Assembly: GCF_039880525.1 (NCBI RefSeq)
Contig: NZ_CP156989.1
Span: 1,054,001 to 1,118,000, forward strand
From: Agrococcus sp. ProA11
GTDB taxonomy: Bacteria; Actinomycetota; Actinomycetes; Actinomycetales; Microbacteriaceae
Reading direction: 5' to 3'
Length of the DNA stretch: 64,000 nucleotides
Below are positions 38,466-46,543 of this stretch, in pieces. Position numbers and translations under genes: made by a program. Below the pieces are notes generated by a model. That model made no database searches, had not been told where the DNA came from, and saw nothing but the letters and a program-made list of their open reading frames with translations. Numbering within the stretch: the first letter of the stretch is position 1; each line of letters begins with the position of its first letter.

Positions 38466-39973
38466 AGGCCAAGCTGATGGACTTCGACAAGGCGCTCGAG
38501 CTGTTCGAGCCCGTCCTCGGCTTCGAGGTGCATGTCGAGCTGGGCACGCGGACCAAGATGTTCTCGGCGGCGCCCAACCCAGCGCATCCGGACTTCCACG
38601 ATGCGGCGCCCAACACGCTCATCGACCCGCTCAGCCTCGGCCTGCCTGGCAGCCTGCCGGTGACGAATGCGCTCGCGGTGCGCTACTCGATCTCGCTCGG
38701 GCTCGCGCTCGGCTGCGAGATTGCCGAGCGCTGCCGCTTCGCGCGCAAGAACTACTTCTACCCCGATACGCCGAAGAACTACCAGATCTCGCAGTACGAC
38801 GAGCCCATCGCCTTCGACGGCCGGGTGGAGATCGAGCTCGCGAGCGGGCGCCAGGTGACCGTGCCGATCGAGCGCGCGCACATGGAGGAGGACGCCGGCA
38901 AGCTCACGCACGTCGGTGGCTCGACCGGCAGGATCCAGGGCGCCGAGTACTCCCTCGTCGACTACAACCGAGCCGGCGTGCCGCTGGTAGAGATCGTCAC
39001 GAACATGATCTTCGGCGCCGAGCACGATGCGCCCGAGATCGCCAGCGCCTACGTGCGCGCTGTCCGCGACATCGTGCTCTCGCTCGGCATCTCCGAGGCG
39101 CGCATGGAGCGCGGCAACCTGCGCTGCGACGCCAACGTCTCGCTGCGACCGCGCGGGTCGCAGCAGCTCGGCACGCGCACCGAGACGAAGAACGTCAACT
39201 CGATGCGCTCCGTCGAGCGAGCGGTGCGCTACGAGATCCAGCGGCAGGCTGCGATCCTCGCCGACGGTGGCACGATCACGCAGGAGACCCGGCACTGGCA
39301 CGAGGACACCGGCGCGACGAGCCCCGGCCGCCCGAAGTCGGACGCCGACGACTACCGATACTTCCCGGAGCCCGACCTGCTGCCGGTGGCGCCGAGCCGC
39401 GAGCTGGTGGAGGAGCTGCGGGCCGAGCTGCCCGAGCAGCCCGTCACTCGCCGCCGACGGCTGAAGGCCGAGTGGGGCTTCACCGATCTGGAGTTCCAGG
39501 ATGTCGTCAACGGCGACATGCTGCACCTGGTCGACGCGACGGTCGCCGCGGGCGCCTCGCCGCAGGCCGCGCGCAAGTGGTGGACGGGTGAGATCGCCCG
39601 AGTCGCGAACGACCGCGGTGTCGAGGCGGCGAGCCTCGTCGAGCCCGAGCACGTCGCCGAGCTGCAGCAGCTCGTCGACGCGGGCACGCTCAACGATCGC
39701 CTCGCTCGGCAGGCGCTCGAGGGCGTGATGGCGGGCGAGGGGAGCCCGACCGACGTCGCCGAGGCGCGCGGCCTGCAGGTCGTCAACGACGAGTCGGCGC
39801 TGGTCGCCGCCGTCGACGAGGCCCTGGCCGCACAGCCCGACGTGCTGCAGAAGATCCGCGACGGCAAGGTGCAGGCCGCCGGAGCCGTCATCGGCGCCGT
39901 GATGAAGGCGATGCGCGGCCAGGCGGACGCGGCGCGGGTGCGCGAGATCGTGCTGGAGCGTGCAGGCGGCTGA
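38462..39973 (+). CDS. gatB: Glutamyl/aspartyl-tRNA amidotransferase subunit B
   Basis: GatB of 503 residues, the tRNA-binding kinase subunit. It has the cradle domain ([44 protein letters not shown]) and a C-terminal helical and YqeY-like tail domain (about residues 330-503) that clasps the tRNA elbow. The start ATG overlaps the gatA stop by four bases. The pair of signature segments is complete and the length is normal for the family. Confidence 0.96.
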   Translation: MKAKLMDFDKALELFEPVLGFEVHVELGTRTKMFSAAPNPAHPDFHDAAPNTLIDPLSLGLPGSLPVTNALAVRYSISLGLALGCEIAERCRFARKNYFYPDTPKNYQISQYDEPIAFDGRVEIELASGRQVTVPIERAHMEEDAGKLTHVGGSTGRIQGAEYSLVDYNRAGVPLVEIVTNMIFGAEHDAPEIASAYVRAVRDIVLSLGISEARMERGNLRCDANVSLRPRGSQQLGTRTETKNVNSMRSVERAVRYEIQRQAAILADGGTITQETRHWHEDTGATSPGRPKSDADDYRYFPEPDLLPVAPSRELVEELRAELPEQPVTRRRRLKAEWGFTDLEFQDVVNGDMLHLVDATVAAGASPQAARKWWTGEIARVANDRGVEAASLVEPEHVAELQQLVDAGTLNDRLARQALEGVMAGEGSPTDVAEARGLQVVNDESALVAAVDEALAAQPDVLQKIRDGKVQAAGAVIGAVMKAMRGQADAARVREIVLERAGG

Positions 39974-40091
39974 CGGCTGGCTCCCAGGAAACACGCAGTT
40001 ATCCGGGTACCCTCGTTTCCAGCACCTCGCATCTGCGGGGTACTGGCGGAGCTCACCCTTGCACCGTCTTCACAGAGAAGGGACCACAATC

Positions 40092-40364
40092 ATGGGAATT
40101 CTCGGTTGGATCGTTCTCGGCCTCGTGGCCGGCGCCATCGCGAAGCTCATCCTCCCCGGCAAGCAGGGCGGCGGCTGGATCATGACGCTCATCCTGGGCG
40201 TCGTCGGCGCACTGCTCGGCGGCTTCCTCGGCTCGGTGCTCTTCAACGTTGGCATCGACGAGTTCTGGTCGCTGTCGACGTGGCTGCTCGCCATCGGTGG
40301 CTCGATCGTCGTGCTGCTGATCTGGGGCCTGCTCACCAAGAACCGTGGACGCGCGAACGCCTGA
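40092..40364 (+). CDS. GlsB/YeaQ/YmgE-family small membrane protein
   Basis: Protein of 90 residues with three hydrophobic helices: GWIVLGLVAGAIAKLILPG, MTLILGVVGALLGGFLG and STWLLAIGGSIVVLLIWG. The AGAIAKLILPGKQGGGW segment marks the transglycosylase-associated/GlsB family, which is often stress-induced. It has its own promoter region after gatB (a TATCC/TACCC-rich stretch near 40003) and a good GAGAAGGGA ribosome site. A strong bidirectional hairpin follows. Confidence 0.88.
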   Translation: MGILGWIVLGLVAGAIAKLILPGKQGGGWIMTLILGVVGALLGGFLGSVLFNVGIDEFWSLSTWLLAIGGSIVVLLIWGLLTKNRGRANA

Positions 40365-40384
40365 CGTTCACCCACGCACGAACG

Positions 40385-40410
40385 AGGGGGCTGCCCACGG
40401 GCAGCCCCCT
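40385..40410. terminator. Bidirectional hairpin between convergent genes
   Basis: Perfect 12-bp arms agggggctgccc and gggcagccccct with an AC loop, followed by TCTTC. It lies between the GlsB-like gene and the convergent LLM gene and can end both. Confidence 0.85.
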
Positions 40411-40421
40411 TCTTCGTGCGC

Positions 40422-41342
40422 TCATACCCGGTCGATGCCCGCGAATCCCGCAAGATCGTCGATGTGGTCGAGGTCGCTCAGATCGAGCGTCTGCAGGTAG
40501 ACGCGCTCGACGCCAGCGGCCGCCAGTGCCGCCAGGCGATCCTCCACCTCGGCTCGGGTGCCTGCGATGCCGTGCTCGCGCAGCTCCTCGGGGTCTCGCC
40601 CGATCGCCTCGGCACGACGGCGCACCGTCGCCTCGTCCTCGCCGACACAGGCCACGAGCGCGACGGAGCGCACGACCGGTCGCGATCGCTGCTCGGTCTC
40701 GATCGCGCGATCGAGCGCTGCGAAGAGCGGGCGGATGCGATCCAGTGCGGGGAACGGCAGATTGTGCTCATCCGCGAACTGCGCCGCGAGTCGCGGCGTG
40801 CGCCGCTCACCGAGGCCGCCGACGATCACCGGCAGGCGATCCTGCGTCGGCTTCGGCAGCGCGGGGGAGTCGACGATCACGTAGTGCGTGCCGTCGAACG
40901 AGAAGCGCGCCCCCTTCGGGGTCTCCCACATGCCGGTCACGACCGCCAGCTGCTCCTCGAGCAGGTCGAAGCGGCGCTGCGGGAACGGGATGCCGTAGGC
41001 GGCGTGCTCCTCGGCGAACCAGCCGGTGCCGAGCCCGAGCTCGACGCGCCCGCCCGACATCTGGTCGACGTTCGCCACCTGCACCGCGAGGATGCCCGGC
41101 ACGCGGTAGGTGACGGAGGAGACGAGCGTGCCGAGGCGCACGCGCTGGGTATCGCGCGCGAGCCCCGCGAGCGTCGTCCACGCATCCGTCGGCCCGTAGC
41201 CGGGATCGCCGTCGCCCATGCGCAAGTAGTGGTCGGAGCGGAAGAACCCGTCGAAGCCGAGCTGTTCGGTGCGGAGCGCGGCAGCGAGCAGCTCGTCGTA
41301 GGAGGCGCCCTGCTGGGGCTCGGTGAAGATGCGGAAGTCCAT
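40422..41342 (-). CDS. LLM-class, probably F420-dependent, oxidoreductase
   Basis: Luciferase-like monooxygenase-fold protein of 306 residues. Typical strands and loops are seen: DFRIFTEPQ, AEQLGFDGFFRSDHYL, VRLGTLVSSVTYR, VDQMSGGRVELGLGTGWF and LPVIVGGLGERRTPRLAA. Actinobacterial LLM proteins of this shape bind deazaflavin F420 rather than FMN, but no residue here proves cofactor choice. The start ATG lies 95 bases from the divergent second LLM gene. Substrate unknown. Confidence 0.88.
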   Translation of the reverse strand: MDFRIFTEPQQGASYDELLAAALRTEQLGFDGFFRSDHYLRMGDGDPGYGPTDAWTTLAGLARDTQRVRLGTLVSSVTYRVPGILAVQVANVDQMSGGRVELGLGTGWFAEEHAAYGIPFPQRRFDLLEEQLAVVTGMWETPKGARFSFDGTHYVIVDSPALPKPTQDRLPVIVGGLGERRTPRLAAQFADEHNLPFPALDRIRPLFAALDRAIETEQRSRPVVRSVALVACVGEDEATVRRRAEAIGRDPEELREHGIAGTRAEVEDRLAALAAAGVERVYLQTLDLSDLDHIDDLAGFAGIDRV

Positions 41343-41437
41343 GCCGACAGCCTACGGAGCCGCCGCTGCCGCGGTCGGGGTGGTCGGAGAGCCACAAAGG
41401 AGGCCTGGCGGGAGCCGACAGGTGCCACGATCGATGC

Positions 41438-42472
41438 ATGGACTACGGCTACATGCTCGGCTACTGGAAGGCGGGGCCCCCCGCGGGCGCGCTGGACGCG
41501 GTGCAGGAGGCGGAGCGCCTCGGCTTCGACTCCGTCTGGACGGCGGAGGCATACGGCTCCGACGCCTTCACGCCGCTCGCGTGGTGGGGCGCGCAGACCT
41601 CGACAATCAAGCTGGCGACCGGCATCGCGCAGCTCTCGGCTCGCACGCCTGCGTCGACCGCGATGACGGCGATGACGCTCGACCACCTCTCCGGCGGGCG
41701 CGTGATCCTGGGCCTGGGCGTGAGCGGACCGCAGGTCGTGGAGGGCTGGTACGGGCAGCGATTCCCGAAGCCGCTGGCGCGCACGCGCGAATACGTGGCG
41801 ATCCTGCGCAGCGTCATGGCGCGCGAAGCACTTGTCGAGGCGCCCGGGCCGCAGCTGCCGCTGCCGCGCACCGGTGAGGGCACGACCGGGCTCGGCAAGC
41901 CGCTCATCTCGACCCTGCATCCGCTGCGCCCGCACATCCCGATCCATCTCGCCGCCGAGGGTCCCCGCAACACGGCGCTCGCGGCCGAGATCGCTGATGG
42001 CTGGCTGCCGTTCCTGTTCTCGCCCGATCGCGACGCGGAGGCGCGCGCCCTGCTGGCCGAGGGCTTCGCGAAGCGCGACGCAGCGCTGCCGTCCGCCGAG
42101 GCGTTCGAGGTCTCGGTGCCGGTGCCGATCGTGGTCGACAACGACCTCGAGGTCGCGGCGGATCGGCTGCGTCCGATGATCGCGCTGTACGTCGGTGGCA
42201 TGGGCGCGAAGGGCGCCAACTTTCACTTCGACGCCGTCGCGCGGCTCGGCTTCGAGGCGGAGTGCCTGGAGATCCAGGAGCACTACCTCGCCGGGCGCAA
42301 GGCCGACGCGATCGCCGCGGTGCCGATGCGGCTGATCGACGAGATCGCGCTCGTGGGGCCGGCCGCGCGCATCCGCGATGGCCTCGAGCGCTGGGAGGAG
42401 TCGGTGGTGACGCGGATGCTCGTGCAGGGCGACGTGCGCGCGCTGCGGGCGATCGCGCAGCTGCGCGGCTGA
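41438..42472 (+). CDS. LLM-class, probably F420-dependent, oxidoreductase (Rv3520c-like)
   Basis: Second luciferase-like oxidoreductase of 344 residues, divergent from the first. The opening YGYMLGYWKAGP, ERLGFDSVWTAEAYGSDAFTPL, ARTPASTAMTAMTLDHLSGGR and HIPIHLAAEGPRNTALAAEIADGWLP match the subgroup that includes Rv3520c. Not closely similar to its divergent neighbour, so it is not a recent duplication. Substrate unknown. ATG start with a weak ribosome site. Confidence 0.88.
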   Translation: MDYGYMLGYWKAGPPAGALDAVQEAERLGFDSVWTAEAYGSDAFTPLAWWGAQTSTIKLATGIAQLSARTPASTAMTAMTLDHLSGGRVILGLGVSGPQVVEGWYGQRFPKPLARTREYVAILRSVMAREALVEAPGPQLPLPRTGEGTTGLGKPLISTLHPLRPHIPIHLAAEGPRNTALAAEIADGWLPFLFSPDRDAEARALLAEGFAKRDAALPSAEAFEVSVPVPIVVDNDLEVAADRLRPMIALYVGGMGAKGANFHFDAVARLGFEAECLEIQEHYLAGRKADAIAAVPMRLIDEIALVGPAARIRDGLERWEESVVTRMLVQGDVRALRAIAQLRG

Positions 42473-42533
42473 GCACCCCTGCAGGGCGGCGTTTCGCCCC
42501 TCCGCGCGGCCAACCGCTCCGTACGATCGATCG

Positions 42534-43382
42534 GTGCAGATGGACTGGGACAGCTGGGGCGGCGACGTGCTCTCCGCGGAGGCCAAGGCGGCGCGCACGC
42601 CGGCGCCGCCGAAGCGGGTGCCTGCCGAGCGCGAGCTGGTGGTCGAGCGCCACGACGGCTATGTCGGTGCCGTCGTGCGAGTCGAGGCCGGCAGCGTGCA
42701 CCTCGAGGATCGGCGCGGCACGGTGCGCGCCTTCCCGCTCGGGCGCGGCTTCTACGTCGACGGTGTCGAGATCGAGCTGGTGCCGGCGGTCGCCGCTGTC
42801 GCCGCCGGGCCCACCCGCACCGCATCCGGCTCGCGCGCGGTCTCTGGCCTGCAGGCGCGGGTCGCGCTGCCGAGCCGCATCCTCGTGGAGGGCGTGCATG
42901 ACGCCGAGCTCGTCGAGCAGGTCTGGGGTCAGGACCTGCGTGTCGAGGGCGTGGTCGTGGAGCCGCTGCACGGCGCCGACGACCTGGCGGCGATCGTCGC
43001 CGAGTTCGCCCCTAGCCGCAGTCGGCGGCTGGGCATCCTGCTCGACCACCTGGTGCCGGGCTCGAAGGAGTCGCGGATCGCTGAGGCCGTGACCCGCGGG
43101 CCCCATGGGGCGCACGTGCGCATCGTCGGGCATCCGTTCATCGACATCTGGCAGTCGATCAAGCCCGTGCGGCTCGGGATCCAGGCGTGGCCCGATGTGC
43201 CGAAGGGCGAGGACTGGAAGCGCGGCACCCTGCGGCGCCTCGGCATGCCGCACGGGAGTCAGGACGACGTGGGGCGGGCTTGGCAGCGCATCCGCTCGCG
43301 CGTGCGCGACTGGAACGACCTCGAGCCGGAGCTGCTCGGCCGCGTCGAGGAGCTCATCGATTTCGTGACTGCGCAGGAGTGA
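42534..43382 (+). CDS. DUF3097 protein with a TOPRIM-like segment
   Basis: Protein of 282 residues matching DUF3097 across its length. It opens with a Trp/Asp-rich stretch (DWDSWGGDVLS), then a beta-rich part. A segment SRILVEGVHDAELVE, followed by GILLDHLVPGSKES, has the spacing of a TOPRIM domain (Glu-Gly at strand 1 and DxL in place of DxD). The end is ERVRDWNDLEPELLGRVEELI-like. Nuclease or primase-type metal chemistry is possible but untested. GTG 42534 is used; ATG 42540 is a close alternative. Confidence 0.8.
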   Translation: MQMDWDSWGGDVLSAEAKAARTPAPPKRVPAERELVVERHDGYVGAVVRVEAGSVHLEDRRGTVRAFPLGRGFYVDGVEIELVPAVAAVAAGPTRTASGSRAVSGLQARVALPSRILVEGVHDAELVEQVWGQDLRVEGVVVEPLHGADDLAAIVAEFAPSRSRRLGILLDHLVPGSKESRIAEAVTRGPHGAHVRIVGHPFIDIWQSIKPVRLGIQAWPDVPKGEDWKRGTLRRLGMPHGSQDDVGRAWQRIRSRVRDWNDLEPELLGRVEELIDFVTAQE

Positions 43383-43479
43383 TCGACGGGAAACGATCCG
43401 GATCGCTGAGGGCGCCGAACCCCCGGTGCACGCAAACGAAACGGCGCAGCCAGCGCTTCGTGCACGAAGGAGTCACACC

Positions 43480-44772
43480 ATGCAGAAGTCAGCGTTCTAC
43501 CGAGCGGTCGCCGGGGTCGGCGCCGTCGCGGTCGTCCTCGGAGCCAGTGCCTGCTCGCCCATGAGCGACCCGGCCACCAGCGAGGCACCCGCGACCTCCG
43601 AGTCGCCCATGGAGACGATGGACTCGGGCTCGATGCTGGAGCCCAGCGGCACCGGCGATCCCTTCGCCGACGCCCGCACCGCCGCCGGCCACATGCCGAT
43701 GACGGCGACGACGCTCGCCGGCGGGTTCGTCGCGGCGCTCGACATCCCGGGCGAGGTCGACTCCGAGGCTGCGAACCTCCGTGCCGACCTGACCGCGCTG
43801 CTGCAGGAGCACGTCTACCTGGCCGGCATGGCCGTGGCCACCGCCTACCACGCGGGCCCGGACTCGGCGCAGTTCGAGGCGGCAGCGGCCGCGCTCGACA
43901 CGAACTCGGTCGACCTCTCCGAGGCCGTCGCATCGCTCTCCGATGAGGAGCGGGGTGCCGACTTCCTGGCACTGTGGCGCGAGCACGTCGGCTACTTCGT
44001 CGACTACGCCGTGGCTGTCAAGGGCGGCGACGATGCAGCAGCCGAAGAGGCGCTGATGAACCTGGACGGCTACACCGAGGAGGCCGGCGCGTTCTTCGAG
44101 GAGGTCTCGGGCGGCGAGCTGCCCGCAGACGCCGTCAGCGAGAACCTCGTGATGCACATCGAGACCCTGAGCGCCGCGATCGACGCATTCGCTGCGGGTG
44201 AGACGACCGCGACCGACACGCTGCAGGAGGCTGCGAGCCACGTCGTCGGCACCTCTGAGGTGCTCGCTGGTGGCCTTGCCACGGCAGCCGGCCTCGAGGG
44301 TGACGTCGCCGACGAGGCTTCGACGCTGCGCACGCAGCTCGTCGCAGGCCTGCAGGAGCACGTCTACCTCGCCGGCATCACCGTCTTCACCGCCTACACC
44401 GCCGAGGACGGCGTCGAGTCGCCGGCCTTCGAGGGCGCGGCGGCCACGCTCGACGCGAACTCGGTGGCACTCAGCGAGGCCATCGGCACGCTTGCAGGCG
44501 AGGAGAACGGCACGGCATTCCTCGGCCTGTGGCGCGAGCACATCGGCTACTTCGTCGACTACGCGACGGCTATCGCAACCGATGACCAGGCTGCGGCAGA
44601 CCAGGCGCTGATGGATCTGGACGGCTACCGTCCCACGGCTGGCGCCTTCTTCGAGGAGATCTCGGGCGGCGAGCTGCCGGCCGACGCCATCGCAGAGGGC
44701 CTCGGCACGCACGTCGAGACGCTCGCGGGTGCGATCGACTCGCTCAAGGAGCAGCTGGTCGACGCCGGTTGA
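43480..44772 (+). CDS. Lipoprotein with a duplicated domain of unknown function
   Basis: Predicted lipoprotein of 430 residues. A signal peptide with lipobox GASAC (Cys25) is followed by a Ser/Thr/Met-rich linker. Two copies of one domain then follow, about 175 residues each (roughly 68-240 and 250-425). Each copy contains LLQEHVYLAG or LQEHVYLAG, ALDTNSV or LDANSV, LWREHVGYFVDYA or LWREHIGYFVDYA, and a SGGELPADA stretch. Conserved His, Glu and Tyr repeat in both, so metal or haem binding is conceivable. Relatives are sometimes labelled copper amine oxidase without evidence. A GAAGGAG site precedes the ATG and a hairpin follows the stop. Confidence 0.8.
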   Translation: MQKSAFYRAVAGVGAVAVVLGASACSPMSDPATSEAPATSESPMETMDSGSMLEPSGTGDPFADARTAAGHMPMTATTLAGGFVAALDIPGEVDSEAANLRADLTALLQEHVYLAGMAVATAYHAGPDSAQFEAAAAALDTNSVDLSEAVASLSDEERGADFLALWREHVGYFVDYAVAVKGGDDAAAEEALMNLDGYTEEAGAFFEEVSGGELPADAVSENLVMHIETLSAAIDAFAAGETTATDTLQEAASHVVGTSEVLAGGLATAAGLEGDVADEASTLRTQLVAGLQEHVYLAGITVFTAYTAEDGVESPAFEGAAATLDANSVALSEAIGTLAGEENGTAFLGLWREHIGYFVDYATAIATDDQAAADQALMDLDGYRPTAGAFFEEISGGELPADAIAEGLGTHVETLAGAIDSLKEQLVDAG

Positions 44773-44801
44773 GCATGAACGTCAGTTGACGCATGCATGA
44801 T

Positions 44802-44835
44802 CGGAGGGCCGCGGCGTTCGCGTCGCGGCCCTCCG
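44802..44835 (+). terminator. Hairpin after the duplicated-domain lipoprotein
   Basis: Arms cggagggccgcg and cgcggccctccg around a 10-base loop, followed by TCGTG. It lies between convergent genes and may end both. Confidence 0.75.
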
Positions 44836-44861
44836 TCGTGCGCGCGGGCGCCAGCCCGCGG

Positions 44862-45635
44862 TCAGGTGAGCGGCGGCACCTCGACGAAACTGCCGAGCTT
44901 CGGATCCCGACCGTCGCCGGAGGAGCGGCCGGTGAAGCGACGGCCAAGCCATGGCAGCACGAACTCTCGGTAGTACGCCAGGTCCCGCCGGCCCTCCGCG
45001 GTGGTCGCCGCCGCGAGATCGCGCCAGCTCTCCGGGGCTTCGCGTCCCAGCGCCCGCAGCACATTGCGCGCGACGTGGGCGTGTCCGGCGGCGTTGAGAT
45101 GCAACCGGTCGACCGACCAGAAGCGTGCACCGCGCAGCTCGGAGTCGGCCCAGTTGTCGACGTAGGGGGCATCCAGGTCACCGATGCGCCGCTCGACCGC
45201 GCGGGCGAGCGCGTCGCCGCGCCGCTGCATGACGGCGCCGATCGGCATCACCTGGCTGGGATTGCCTCCCGAGAGCAGGATGGGCCGGATGCCCGCGTCG
45301 GCGATGCGATGGGCAGCCTCGGCAAGGCGTTCGGCCACGTGCTCGATCGAGACGCGCGGGCGCATGATGTCGTTCCCGCCGCCGTTGATCGAGATCGCAT
45401 CCGGCTGCATCGCGATCGCCGCATCGAGCTGCCCGTGCAGGATGCCCGCGAGCTTCCGGCCGCGGATGGCCAGGTTGGCATAGCGCACCGGGGCTCCCTG
45501 CGCGGTGGCGAGACCAGCGGCGACGAAGTCGGCCCAGCCGCGCACCGATCCGTCCGGCAACTCGTCGCCGACGCCCTCGGTGAAGCTGTCGCCCACGGCG
45601 ACGAACGATCGGATCTCCTGCACGGTGTCGGCCAC
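44862..45635 (-). CDS. SGNH/GDSL hydrolase
   Basis: Esterase-fold protein of 257 residues. Block I GDSFTEGVGDE carries the nucleophile Ser17. The block III motif is INGGGNDIM, and block V DRLHLNAAGHAHVA carries the catalytic Asp and His. No signal peptide is present, so it is cytosolic or leaderless. GTG start. The substrate, an acyl or acetyl ester, is unknown. The upstream gap carries the tandem repeats at 45676-45789. Confidence 0.92.
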   Translation of the reverse strand: MADTVQEIRSFVAVGDSFTEGVGDELPDGSVRGWADFVAAGLATAQGAPVRYANLAIRGRKLAGILHGQLDAAIAMQPDAISINGGGNDIMRPRVSIEHVAERLAEAAHRIADAGIRPILLSGGNPSQVMPIGAVMQRRGDALARAVERRIGDLDAPYVDNWADSELRGARFWSVDRLHLNAAGHAHVARNVLRALGREAPESWRDLAAATTAEGRRDLAYYREFVLPWLGRRFTGRSSGDGRDPKLGSFVEVPPLT

Positions 45636-45675
45636 CGGCCCAGCCTACGGCCGTCGGCCAGCGCGCAACCACGAT

Positions 45676-45789
45676 GGTGCGCAGGCTAGGCCCGGGTGCG
45701 CAGGCTGGGCCCGGGTGCGCAGGCCGGGCCCGGGTGCGCAGGCTAGGCCCGGGTGCGCAGGCTAGGCCCGGGTGCGCAGGCTAGGCTGG
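45676..45789 (+). repeat. Six tandem 19-bp repeats upstream of the TPP riboswitch
   Basis: Six contiguous units of ggtgcgcaggctaggcccg at 45676, 45695, 45714, 45733, 45752 and 45771. Units 1, 4 and 5 are identical. Units 2 and 3 have single changes in the TAG, and the last ends taggctgg. Each unit contains a TAGGC(C/T) that resembles an actinobacterial -10 box; only the last has TAGGCT. Confidence 0.9.
45782..45787 (+). promoter_or_regulatory. Candidate -10 box of the thiamine transport operon
   Basis: TAGGCT in the last tandem unit. A start about 7 bases downstream would begin the transcript at the first bases of the TPP aptamer. The hexamer fits the many TANNNT boxes near starts in this window. 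No clear -35 is seen. Confidence 0.5.
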
Positions 45790-45795
45790 ACGACG

Positions 45796-45882
45796 ACACG
45801 GGAGTCCGGTGCGCCGGGCTGAGAGGAAGATCGCAATCTTCGACCGTCATACCTGATCTGGATCATGCCAGCGCAGGGAGAC
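45796..45882 (+). ncRNA. TPP riboswitch (THI element)
   Basis: The conserved core elements occur in order: a gggag entry, gccgggctgagagg (the CTGAGA box), a variable stem gaagatcgcaatcttc, and acctgatctggatcatgcca followed by gcgcaggga. These are the two-part pyrophosphate and pyrimidine sensing halves of the thiamine pyrophosphate aptamer. ykoE begins 40 bases later after AGAAAGG. Control is probably at translation initiation, since no clear terminator is seen before the start. It shuts off uptake when TPP is plentiful. Confidence 0.93.
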
Positions 45883-45922
45883 ACAACACCCGTGCCATCT
45901 CACGCAGAGAAAGGCACTTGGA

Positions 45923-46543
45923 ATGACCACCACATCCACCACCGCCGTCGCTTCGCCACGCGCACGCACGAGCCGCTGGCGCGTCGTCGACATCGTCGTG
46001 GCCGCCGTGCTCGGCGTCGCCACGGGCCTGCTGTTCGTGCTCTGGAACGGCGTCGGCTACGTCTGGTTCAGCGCCATGGACGCGCTCACGCCCGGCTTCG
46101 GCGGCCTCGCCGCCGGCATCTGGCTGATCGGCGGCGTCTTGGGCGGCCTCATCATCCGCAAGCCGGGAGCGGCCCTGTTCGTCGAGCTGCTCGCGGCGAC
46201 CGTCTCGATGCTGCTGGGCAGCCAGTGGGCGATCGAGACCGTCTACGCCGGCATCGCGCAGGGGCTCGGGGCAGAGCTCGTGTTCCTGCTCTTCGCCTAC
46301 CGCCGCTTCGGCCTCGGCGTCGCGATGCTCGCCGGCGTCGGCGCCGCTGTCGCCGCGTGGGTGCTCGAGCTGTTCACCTCCGGCAACCTCGCGATGAGCG
46401 CGGAGTTCCTCATGATCTATCTCGCATGCCTGGCCGTGTCGGGCGCGCTGCTTGCCGGACTCGTCGGATGGCTGCTGACGCGGGCGCTGGCCTCCACGGG
46501 TGTGCTCGATCGATTCGCCTCTGGTCGGTCGCGCCGCACGTGA
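45923..46543 (+). CDS. ykoE: ECF transporter substrate-binding (S) component YkoE
   Basis: Membrane protein of 206 residues with six predicted helices, matching YkoE (thiamine or hydroxymethylpyrimidine-type S component). The conserved start region RWRVVDIVVAAVLGVATGLLFVLWN, then GLAAGIWLIGGVLGGLIIRKPGAAL and ELLAATVSMLLGSQWAIET are typical. TPP control supports thiamine or a thiamine precursor as the ligand. The stop overlaps the ykoD GTG (GTGA). Confidence 0.92.
   Translation: MTTTSTTAVASPRARTSRWRVVDIVVAAVLGVATGLLFVLWNGVGYVWFSAMDALTPGFGGLAAGIWLIGGVLGGLIIRKPGAALFVELLAATVSMLLGSQWAIETVYAGIAQGLGAELVFLLFAYRRFGLGVAMLAGVGAAVAAWVLELFTSGNLAMSAEFLMIYLACLAVSGALLAGLVGWLLTRALASTGVLDRFASGRSRRT

Noticed and set aside
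45676-45789. Tandem 19-bp repeats as an iteron-type origin or CRISPR
   Set aside because: The units are contiguous with no spacers, there is no replication gene nearby, and the array directly precedes a riboswitch-controlled operon.
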